DNA from: Polaribacter pectinis | GTDB lineage: Bacteria > Bacteroidota > Bacteroidia > Flavobacteriales > Flavobacteriaceae | Reading direction: 5' to 3' | Assembly (NCBI RefSeq): GCF_014352875.1 | Contig: NZ_CP060695.1 | Location: forward strand, 713,501-777,500 | DNA length: 64,000 nucleotides | Shown: one piece after another, positions 34,669 through 41,666 of the stretch | Layout: the number at the start of each line of letters is the position of its first letter | Numbering within the stretch: position 1 is the first letter of the stretch | Position numbers and translations under genes: made by a program | Notes under the pieces: generated by a model | Databases searched by the model: none | What the model was told of the DNA's origin: nothing | What the model saw: only the letters and a program-made list of their open reading frames with translations

Positions 34669-35319
34669 ATGAAAAAAAGTAAAATTTTATTAGGAACCAT
34701 TTTCATCGCGATTATCGGTTTAATTACAGTTGCTGCAGATCACATAGACGCACCAGCTACACAAGGTACATCAGCAGATATTACAGATTTCTACGCCTTT
34801 CAAGGTGAAGATACAAACAATCTAGTATTTGTAGCAAATGTACAAGGTTTATTAAGTCCTAGTGCTACTGCTAGTGCGAATTTTGATTCTAACGTTATGA
34901 TAGAATTTAATATTGATACAGATAATGATAATTTTGAAAACTTGGTAATTCAAGCTATTCCAAAAGATGGTAAGATGTATTTTTATGGACCTTATGCACC
35001 TACTTCAGTAGGATTAAATAGTACCGTTTTTGAAGATGCTGTTAAATCTGAAGTAGCTATTACTGCATATGGATCTGAACCAGTTATTGCAACAAATGAA
35101 GGAATGAAGTTTTTTGCAGGACCAAGAGATGATCCTTTCTTCATGGATTTTGCACAATATGGAGCAATTATTGGAGGAAACGCATCTGGTTTTAACAATC
35201 CAGGATCTGATACATTTGCAGGAACTAACGTAATGTCAATAGTGGTAGAGGTGCCAAAATCTATGGTAGGTACTTCAGGTACTATAAATACTTGGGTAGA
35301 GTCAAAAAGAAAACAATAA
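34669..35319 (+). CDS. Exported protein matching the N-terminal half of DUF4331
   Basis: A 216-residue exported protein: signal MKKSKILLGTIFIAIIGLI, cleavage likely just before ADHIDAP. The mature start DHIDAPATQGTSADITDFYA corresponds to the DUF4331 opening (H-x-x-AP ... D-x-TD-x-YAF). The conserved AGPRDDPFFMDFAQYG and MSIVVEVPKSMVG follow, and the protein stops at TINTWVESKRKQ, which in longer DUF4331 proteins is the middle. The next gene carries the rest of the domain. DUF4331 has no assigned biochemical role. First gene of a plus-strand run of four; the leader has paired CGTAA elements. Confidence 0.85.
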   Translation: MKKSKILLGTIFIAIIGLITVAADHIDAPATQGTSADITDFYAFQGEDTNNLVFVANVQGLLSPSATASANFDSNVMIEFNIDTDNDNFENLVIQAIPKDGKMYFYGPYAPTSVGLNSTVFEDAVKSEVAITAYGSEPVIATNEGMKFFAGPRDDPFFMDFAQYGAIIGGNASGFNNPGSDTFAGTNVMSIVVEVPKSMVGTSGTINTWVESKRKQ

Positions 35320-35348
35320 TTAATTATCAAACTTTAAATTAAGATATC

Positions 35349-35921
35349 ATGAAATTAAAAACAAAAATATATTCAGCAATATTAGTCTTAACCACATTTG
35401 TATTTGTAGGTTGTAGTGATAATGACGGAGATTCTATTCCGGTAATAATAGAAAAGGATTTTCCAGGAACATATGTACAGGTAGATCAAATGGGTAGACC
35501 AGCAGTTAACACTGTATTTGTATCAGGAGCTAGTAAAGATGCATTTAATACAACTACTCCATCTAATCAAGGAGCAATGTTTCAATCTATGTTTGAAGCT
35601 AACTTAACTGGTTTAAGTCCAGCATATGCAAATCCGGGAGACAAAAATGCTTTAGGTTTAGATGCAGCAACTTTTACAGGTTTACTTGCAACAGACGTTT
35701 TAAATGTTTCTTTAGATGGTAAAACAACTTTCTTTGATGGAACAAATGTTTTAACTGGAAGAGCTTTAGCAGATGACGTTATTACAGTAGAATTAATATT
35801 AATCTTTGGTGGTGAAGACGGTTTAACAAATTCTGAAAACCCAACGCTTTCTAACGATAATGTAGATGCAAATGATAAAGAATTCTTAACATCATTTCCT
35901 TATTTAGCTTCTCCTTGGTAG
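35349..35921 (+). CDS. Lipoprotein matching the C-terminal half of DUF4331
   Basis: A 190-residue lipoprotein (MKLKTKIYSAILVLTTFVFVGC, Cys22). The mature part begins QVDQMGRPAVNTVFVSGASK with DAFN, then LLATDVLNVSLDG, TGRALADDVITVELILIFGG and the terminal DANDKEFLTSFPYLASPW. These are the second-half landmarks of DUF4331 (RxGxPLVNxV, GRxLxDDVxD, FPYLxxPH). With the preceding gene it makes up one whole domain in two separately exported chains, one soluble and one lipid-anchored. A perfect 10-bp hairpin follows 13 nt after its stop codon. Confidence 0.82.
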   Translation: MKLKTKIYSAILVLTTFVFVGCSDNDGDSIPVIIEKDFPGTYVQVDQMGRPAVNTVFVSGASKDAFNTTTPSNQGAMFQSMFEANLTGLSPAYANPGDKNALGLDAATFTGLLATDVLNVSLDGKTTFFDGTNVLTGRALADDVITVELILIFGGEDGLTNSENPTLSNDNVDANDKEFLTSFPYLASPW

Positions 35922-35934
35922 AATGCTAATTTAA

Positions 35935-35972
35935 ATCTGGCGCTTATTTGGGGGAATAGCGCCAGATATTTT
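35935..35972 (+). terminator. GC-rich hairpin between the DUF4331 pair and the TPR/receptor genes
   Basis: ATCTGGCGCT (35935-35944) pairs perfectly with AGCGCCAGAT (35958-35967) around a 13-nt loop, followed by ATTTTT. It could be a full terminator or a partial one that keeps the DUF4331 genes more abundant than the downstream pair. Confidence 0.7.
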
Positions 35973-36003
35973 TATCCCTTTTTTAAATTAAAAAATACAA
36001 ATC

Positions 36004-37299
36004 ATGAAATATATCCAACTAGTTTTATTGTTTGTAACTTTTTCATTCGCAATTAGTTGCAATAAAACAACCAACAAACAAATAACAAATACTAAAGATT
36101 ATGAAGCATATTTAAATGCTGATAATAGTAATTCTTTAGAAACATCAAAGTCAGAACTTAATTTCTGGAAAACTAAATTAGAAAATACGCCTAACCAATA
36201 TCCTTATAATGTAAAAATTGCAGCAGCAAATTCTACATTATTTAAAATGACAGGAAACATTGATGAATTAAAGAAAGCCGAAAATAATTTAATTATTGCA
36301 AACGAAACTACTAACTATAACAACGCAGGTTATTTAAGAAGTTTAGCAAGAAATTATATTTCTCAACATCGTTTTAAAGAAGCTTTAGATTTATTAACAA
36401 AAGCAGAATATAATGGCGAAAACCTACAGCAAACACAATACATGCTCATTGATGTTTATTTAGAATTAGGGAAGCATGATAAAGTAGAAAAGTATTTAAC
36501 CAAAGTAAAAGATTTTAAAAATTTCGATTATTTAATTAGACTTTCTAAATACAATGATCATTTGGGTAATTTAGACAAAGCAATTCAATATTTAGAAGCT
36601 TCATTAGAAATAGCTAAAGCATCAGATAACAATTACTTAATGCAATGGAACTATACAAATTTAGCAGATTATTATGGTCATGCAGGTAGAATTACAGATT
36701 CTTATAATTCATATTTAAAAGCATTAGAATTAGATGCTAACGACAGTTATGCAAAAAAAGGTATTGCTTGGATTGTTTATTCTTATGAAAGAAATCCTGC
36801 TGAAGCATTACGTATTTTAGAAACAGTAACCAAAGAAAATGCAGCACCAGATTATCATTTATTAAAAGCTGAAATTGCAGATTTTATGGGAGATAGTTTA
36901 GAGAAAGAAATTCAAACTAAAAAATATCTTGTAAAAACTGCTGACAAAAATTATGGTGTAATGTATCATAAATACGATGTTCTTTTATTTGTAGACGATG
37001 CAACCAAAAAAGAAATAGCATTAGAAATTGCAAAACAAGAGGTTTTAGAAAGACCAACAGTACAATCTTATGATTTATTAGCATGGTCGTTTTATAAAAA
37101 TGGCGATATTAAAAAAGCATTAGAAATTTCTCAAAACCATGTAATTAATAAAACTTTTGAACCTGAAGCATTACTTCATACTGCATATATTTTAAAAGCA
37201 AATGGTAGAGTAGAAGAAGCAAATTCTTTAAAGTCAGAATTATTAGGAGCTGTGTATGAATTAGGTCCTTTAACGGAAAAAGAAATAATAAATATTTAA
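36004..37299 (+). CDS. Tetratricopeptide-repeat lipoprotein
   Basis: A 431-residue lipoprotein (MKYIQLVLLFVTFSFAISC, Cys19). The mature region is almost entirely TPR helices: YLRSLARNYISQHRFKEALD, LIDVYLELGKHDKVEKYL, HLGNLDKAIQYLEASLEIAK, LADYYGHAGRITDSYNSYLK, YDLLAWSFYKNGDIKKALEI and LHTAYILKANGRVEEANSL. It is a scaffold with no catalytic motif. It lies between the DUF4331 pair and the TonB receptor, 21 nt before the latter, so it probably works with the receptor at the outer membrane's periplasmic face. Confidence 0.85.
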   Translation: MKYIQLVLLFVTFSFAISCNKTTNKQITNTKDYEAYLNADNSNSLETSKSELNFWKTKLENTPNQYPYNVKIAAANSTLFKMTGNIDELKKAENNLIIANETTNYNNAGYLRSLARNYISQHRFKEALDLLTKAEYNGENLQQTQYMLIDVYLELGKHDKVEKYLTKVKDFKNFDYLIRLSKYNDHLGNLDKAIQYLEASLEIAKASDNNYLMQWNYTNLADYYGHAGRITDSYNSYLKALELDANDSYAKKGIAWIVYSYERNPAEALRILETVTKENAAPDYHLLKAEIADFMGDSLEKEIQTKKYLVKTADKNYGVMYHKYDVLLFVDDATKKEIALEIAKQEVLERPTVQSYDLLAWSFYKNGDIKKALEISQNHVINKTFEPEALLHTAYILKANGRVEEANSLKSELLGAVYELGPLTEKEIINI

Positions 37300-37320
37300 A
37301 TTTGTCCAAATTTTTACAAT

Positions 37321-39549
37321 ATGAAAAACAAAATTATTTTATTTGTTGTTTTTACGTGTTATTTACAAGCATTTGGACAACAATTAAAAGGGCGTGTTTT
37401 AGACTCTTTTAATGAACCTCTAGAGAATGTATATGTAATTAATATGGATACAAATTCTCATACTCACACAGATGAAAATGGAAATTTTATACTAGAAAAT
37501 ACAAATATTAACAACACTATACAAATCAGTATTTTAGGATTTAAAAAGAAGACGGTAACTGTTAAGCAAGTAGATTTTAATAACGGAAAAACTATTATTC
37601 TAGAAACCAAAGTGTTTCTTTTAGAAGAATTGGTTTTACGTAAAGAAATAAATGCTTTGCAAACCATTTCTAAAATCGATTTAAAAGTAAATCCAGTAAA
37701 CAGTTCTCAAGAAATATTAAGAAAAGTTCCTGGTTTGTTTATTGGTCAACATGCAGGAGGTGGAAAAGCAGAACAGATTTTTTTACGAGGTTTTGATATA
37801 GATCATGGAACAGATATTACACTTTCTGTAGACGGAATGCCAATTAATATGGTTTCGCACGCTCACGGACAAGGTTACAGCGATTTACACTTTGTAATTC
37901 CAGAAACTATTAAGAATATCAATTTTGGTAAAGGTCCTTATTTTGCAAACCAAGGTGATTTTAATACTGCTGGTTATGTAGATTTTTCTACTAAAACAGC
38001 CATTAATAAAAATACAATTTCAATGGGTTTTGGAGATTTTAACTCATTAAGAACACTTGGAATGTTTAATTTATTAGAAAATAAAAAGAATGAAAATGCC
38101 TATGTTGCTCTAGAGTATATTGCTACAGATGGTGCTTTCGAATCTCCACAGAACTTTAATAGATTAAATATATTTGGAAAATACAGCACTTTTTTAAACG
38201 GAAAAGATAGAGTAACATTTACAGCATCACATTTTACAAGTAGTTGGGATGCTTCTGGTCAAATTCCTGTAAGGGAAGTAAATAACGGAAATATTACACG
38301 TTTTGGTGCAATTGATGATACAGAAGGTGGTTTTACATCTAGAACAAATTTGAATGTGCAGTTTAATAAAACATTGGCTAACGAATCACTGTTAAAAACA
38401 AATATTTTTTACTCTAAATATAATTTTGAGTTGTATTCTAACTTTACTTTTTTCTTGGATGATGCAGTAAATGGAGACCAGATTAAGCAATTTGAAAATA
38501 GAGATATTTTTGGTATGAATGCAGAGATAATCAACACAAAAAATTATGGAAGCGTTGAAGCAAAATTTACAAAAGGAGCAGGATTGCGTTATGATTTGGT
38601 AAATGACAACGAATTATCGCACACAAAAAATAGGAGAGAAGTTTTAGATAGAATTCAGTTAGGTAACGTAAAACAAACCAATATGTATGCGTTTTTTAAT
38701 TCAGAATTCGAAATAGGAAAATTTAAAATTTCACCTTCTGTTAGACTAGATTATTTTAAGTTTTTATATAATGATGCTTTAAACCCTACCTACGAAACAT
38801 TAACAAAAACAAAAGCCATAGTAAATCCGAAGTTGAATTTTTTATACACACAAAATGACAATTTACAATGGTTTTTAAAATCAGGAATTGGGTTTCATTC
38901 TAACGATGCAAGAGTTGTTTTACAACAAAATGCGGATAAAATATTACCTAGAGCTTATGGTTTAGATTTTGGAAATATTTGGAAACCTACAAAGAATTTA
39001 GTATTAAATACTGCAGTTTGGTATTTATTATCAGAAGAAGAATTTGTCTATGTTGGAGATGCAGGAATTGTTGAGCCATCAGGAGAATCAGAAAGATTTG
39101 GGTTGGATTTTGGTGTCCGTTATCAATTTACAGATTGGTTATATTTTGATACGGATGCCACTTTAACCAAAGCAAGAAGTTTAGAAAATGTTAACGGAGA
39201 AAATTACATTCCATTAGCGCCAAATTTTACAATGTCTGGTGGATTATCGTTTAATAATTTAGGGAAATTTTCTGGCGGATTAAGATACCGTTATTTAGAT
39301 GATAGACCAGCAAACGAAGATTATTCTATTGTTGCAGACGGTTATTTTGTAACAGATTTTAATATCAATTATAAAATGAAAGACGTAACATTTGGTGTTG
39401 CTATCGAAAATATTTTTGATGTTGCATGGAACGAAACACAGTTTGCTACTGAAAGTAGATTACAAAATGAAACAAATTCTGTTGAAGAAATTCATTTTAC
39501 ACCAGGAACTCCGTTTTTTGCGAAAGCAACTGTGAGTTACCAGTTTTAG
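37321..39549 (+). CDS. TonB-dependent receptor with carboxypeptidase-like N-terminal domain
   Basis: A 742-residue outer-membrane receptor. Signal MKNKIILFVVFTCYLQAFGQ is followed by a CarboxypepD_reg-like domain (LKGRVLDSFNEPLENVYVIN). The plug reads SSQEILRKVPGLFIGQHAGG, IFLRGFDIDHGTDITLSVDG and MPINMVSHAHGQGYSDLHFV, with several histidines, then GKGPYFANQGDFNTAGYVDF. The barrel ends PFFAKATVSYQF. This plug type is distinct from the FecA-like receptor at 26755-28986. The substrate is unknown; the His-rich plug loop makes a metal or metal complex worth considering, as inference only. Last gene of the DUF4331 run; a terminator follows. Confidence 0.88.
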   Translation: MKNKIILFVVFTCYLQAFGQQLKGRVLDSFNEPLENVYVINMDTNSHTHTDENGNFILENTNINNTIQISILGFKKKTVTVKQVDFNNGKTIILETKVFLLEELVLRKEINALQTISKIDLKVNPVNSSQEILRKVPGLFIGQHAGGGKAEQIFLRGFDIDHGTDITLSVDGMPINMVSHAHGQGYSDLHFVIPETIKNINFGKGPYFANQGDFNTAGYVDFSTKTAINKNTISMGFGDFNSLRTLGMFNLLENKKNENAYVALEYIATDGAFESPQNFNRLNIFGKYSTFLNGKDRVTFTASHFTSSWDASGQIPVREVNNGNITRFGAIDDTEGGFTSRTNLNVQFNKTLANESLLKTNIFYSKYNFELYSNFTFFLDDAVNGDQIKQFENRDIFGMNAEIINTKNYGSVEAKFTKGAGLRYDLVNDNELSHTKNRREVLDRIQLGNVKQTNMYAFFNSEFEIGKFKISPSVRLDYFKFLYNDALNPTYETLTKTKAIVNPKLNFLYTQNDNLQWFLKSGIGFHSNDARVVLQQNADKILPRAYGLDFGNIWKPTKNLVLNTAVWYLLSEEEFVYVGDAGIVEPSGESERFGLDFGVRYQFTDWLYFDTDATLTKARSLENVNGENYIPLAPNFTMSGGLSFNNLGKFSGGLRYRYLDDRPANEDYSIVADGYFVTDFNINYKMKDVTFGVAIENIFDVAWNETQFATESRLQNETNSVEEIHFTPGTPFFAKATVSYQF

Positions 39550-39656
39550 ACTAAATTACTTCTACCTATATAGTAATTGTTTAAAATAAGAGTAAATAGA
39601 TTTTTAAACGGAAGAAAGATTTTAACCATTGTTGGTTAATTTTAGTTGGATGAAGT

Positions 39657-39687
39657 GTCCGCTGCTTAATTGTAGCGGGCATTTTTT
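39657..39687 (+). terminator. Rho-independent terminator after the TonB receptor
   Basis: GTCCGCT (39657-39663) pairs with AGCGGGC (39674-39680, one G-T pair) around a 10-nt loop, followed by ATTTTTT. It closes the DUF4331-receptor run 107 nt after the stop codon. Confidence 0.75.
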
Positions 39688-39707
39688 GTTCACTTATATT
39701 TATATAT

Positions 39708-40195
39708 TCACTTGAGTACTTCCCCTTTTATTAAAACATCATCATTTGCTCTAATAAGAGTTAAATTTAGATCAATATTTGTAGATGATACCGAATTTAT
39801 ATTAATATTTATTTGTGTTACATTCTAATTAGTATTTCTATTATCAAGTAATCTTGTACCTCAATCTATAAAATTATTAACTCTAGAAGCATTTTCTGTA
39901 ATTCTATAATCAAAGAGAACCTTTTCTCCAATTTTAAAATTTACATCTCTAAAATCAATGTATAAATAATCAATTCTAGAATTTATATTGTCTACCAATT
40001 AATACTTGTTACTTATAATTATTGTTAAATTACTAATATGATCTTTCACTATATTTTTATCAACCAAATATTTCTGCGGAGTTTTATAAAAGTATTGCCA
40101 ATGTAAAATCCATTATTAGATTCTAAATCAATATCATTTATGTTACAAGATAAAGTGATTAAGAGAATTACTATTAATGAGAATATACTTAAAAT
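39708..40195 (-). pseudogene. Decayed lipoprotein gene
   Basis: This stretch has no intact frame, but on the minus strand it reads as a lipoprotein: ILSIFSLIVILLITLSC (Cys codon at 40147-40145), then NINDIDLESNNGFYIGNTF. After a one-base frameshift in a T/A run near 40086-40092 it continues YKTPQKYLVDKNIVKDHISN and LVDNINSRIDYLYIDFRDVN. In-frame stops are TAA at 39999-40001, TGA at 39861-39863 and TAG at 39825-39827; the natural end is TGA at 39708-39710. The start codon is lost. It resembles the short lipoproteins common in Flavobacteriaceae; no function can be given. Confidence 0.75.
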
Positions 40196-40242
40196 TTAAG
40201 TAGTATTTTATTACAATTTATTCGTAGAAATAGTTTTTAAAA

Positions 40243-40273
40243 ACAAAAAAAAACCTCACAAAAAGTGAGGTTT
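40243..40273 (-). terminator. Rho-independent terminator of the anti-sigma gene
   Basis: AAACCTCAC (40251-40259) pairs with GTGAGGTTT (40265-40273) around a 5-nt loop; the minus-strand transcript then continues with a run of about ten T residues. It lies 24 nt after the anti-sigma stop. Confidence 0.85.
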
Positions 40274-40297
40274 AAAATTAAATAATAGTTTATTTTT

Positions 40298-41086
40298 TTA
40301 AGGAGTTGCAGCTACTGCACCCAAAGTATATAATTGTTCAAGAGTAGGAGATTCACTACCACCTTCTGGCTCTAAAGTAATACCAAATGCTTCAGATTCG
40401 TTAGCATTGTTTATGGTAAAAATCTTATTGTTATCCGCTGTAAAAGTATCTATAGTTCCTAAACTTGTAGGTGTTAAAGGGCTTAATTTTAAAGACCAAA
40501 CTTGGTAAACCTTTCCTTTAGGTGGTTCTGGTAATCCTTTGGCGTCTAAATAAATAGCGTTTGTTTTCTTGTCCCAATAAACTTTTGCATAAGAGTTAGG
40601 AGATACAGCTTGTCCTGCTAAAGGAACAGATATAATATCTTTATCTCTAAAGACAGTTATTAGTTTTTCTGCTTCAGCTAAACTGTTAGAGGCTTTGTCT
40701 ATTTGTTCTTCTAATTGTTCTTTTTCTGTTGCAATTTGTTCTTTTAAATTGTTATTCTGTGTAACAGACCAAACTAGCATACTTCCAATAAGTATGGCTG
40801 CAGCCCAACCAGAATACTGTGCCCAATTTGTTTTTGGTTTCGAAATTGGAATTACTTTTGAAGTTTCAATATCTAATTGACTCTTAATAGCATTAAAAGA
40901 ATAAGGAATGTCTTTTTTAGCTGCAGCAGTTAATTTAACTATTGCACTTTCTATAGATATAACTTCTGTTAATAACTCTGGGTTTGCTATAATTGCAGCA
41001 TACACTTCCTCGTTTTCCTTTTCAGAAAGCGAGCCTGCAACGTACAGTTCTAAAATTCCAGATGATATGTATTCTTTTGTATTCAT
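40298..41086 (-). CDS. RskA-like membrane anti-sigma factor
   Basis: A 262-residue anti-sigma factor. The N-terminal cytoplasmic domain (YISSGILELYVAGSLSEKEN) is the zinc-free anti-sigma type, followed by one membrane helix (WAAAILIGSMLVWSVT, residues about 93-108), a short coiled coil (LKEQIATEKEQLEEQIDKAS) and a periplasmic RskA domain: AKVYWDKKTNAIYLDAKGLP, KVYQVWSLKLSP, FGITLEPEGGSESPT. It should bind and hold the sigma factor encoded 3 nt upstream until a periplasmic signal releases it. Same-strand order is sigma then anti-sigma, as in sigK-rskA. Confidence 0.88.
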   Translation of the reverse strand: MNTKEYISSGILELYVAGSLSEKENEEVYAAIIANPELLTEVISIESAIVKLTAAAKKDIPYSFNAIKSQLDIETSKVIPISKPKTNWAQYSGWAAAILIGSMLVWSVTQNNNLKEQIATEKEQLEEQIDKASNSLAEAEKLITVFRDKDIISVPLAGQAVSPNSYAKVYWDKKTNAIYLDAKGLPEPPKGKVYQVWSLKLSPLTPTSLGTIDTFTADNNKIFTINNANESEAFGITLEPEGGSESPTLEQLYTLGAVAATP

Positions 41087-41089
41087 TTA

Positions 41090-41620
41090 TTAAACTCCTA
41101 GCATAGTACGTAATTCGCCTATACAAGTTCTATTTCTTGTTTTTATAGTACCAATTGGTATGTCTAATTCTTCTGATGCTTCTTTCTGTGTAAATCCTTT
41201 AAAATATAAAAGTTCTATAACAGATTTACATTTTTCACCTAATTTGGTTACAAACTCTCTAAGACCAATAGCATCTGTAGAATCATCTAAACTCTGACTG
41301 GTTTCTAATATATCTACGAAAAAATCTGCGTTAAGGTTTTGTTTAGACTGTTTATATTTTTTAGAACGCGTATAATCTATAGCTGCATTTCTTGCTATGT
41401 TAAGAATCCACGTAAAAAAACGTCCTTTTTTAGAAGAGTAAGTATCGGATTTATTCCAAGCTTTTATAAAAACGTCTTGCGTAATTTCTTGCGCAACATC
41501 ATCGTTTTTTACTATTGTATTAACTACACCAGAAATACTATCACAATACATATTGTATAGTTTTTCATAGGCTTTAACGTCCTTTTGTTGAAATTGTAAA
41601 ATTAAAAGCTCCTGATTCAT
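41090..41620 (-). CDS. ECF RNA polymerase sigma factor (SigK-like)
   Basis: A 176-residue sigma-70 family factor with only regions 2 and 4. Region 2 is LYNMYCDSISGVVNTIV through AQEITQDVFIKAWNK and GRFFTWILNIARNAAIDYTR; region 4 is VIELLYFKGFTQKEASEELD followed by IPIGTIKTRNRTCIGELR, the helix-turn-helix contacting the -35 element. It precedes the RskA-like gene by 3 nt. Its ATG lies in the loop of a perfect 10-bp hairpin. Probable targets are itself and the DUF4331/TPR/receptor run, by proximity only. Confidence 0.9.
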   Translation of the reverse strand: MNQELLILQFQQKDVKAYEKLYNMYCDSISGVVNTIVKNDDVAQEITQDVFIKAWNKSDTYSSKKGRFFTWILNIARNAAIDYTRSKKYKQSKQNLNADFFVDILETSQSLDDSTDAIGLREFVTKLGEKCKSVIELLYFKGFTQKEASEELDIPIGTIKTRNRTCIGELRTMLGV

Positions 41621-41635
41621 AAGTTATCAGGAGCT
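41607..41635 (-). promoter_or_regulatory. Perfect hairpin presenting the sigma-factor start codon in its loop
   Basis: AGCTCCTGAT (minus strand, 41635-41626) and ATCAGGAGCT (41616-41607) form a perfect 10-bp stem; the 9-nt loop AACTTATGA contains the ATG (41620-41618). Read from the caspase gene it is followed by TTTAATTTT, so it may also terminate that transcript. Half of the stem codes for N-Q-E-L. Confidence 0.7.
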
Positions 41636-41666
41636 AAAATATTAATTATTATTGATATAATGAAGT

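Noticed and set aside
34992..35330. A 112-codon minus frame opposite the first DUF4331 gene
   Set aside because: Shadow of a well-supported exported protein; no signal, domain or promoter of its own.
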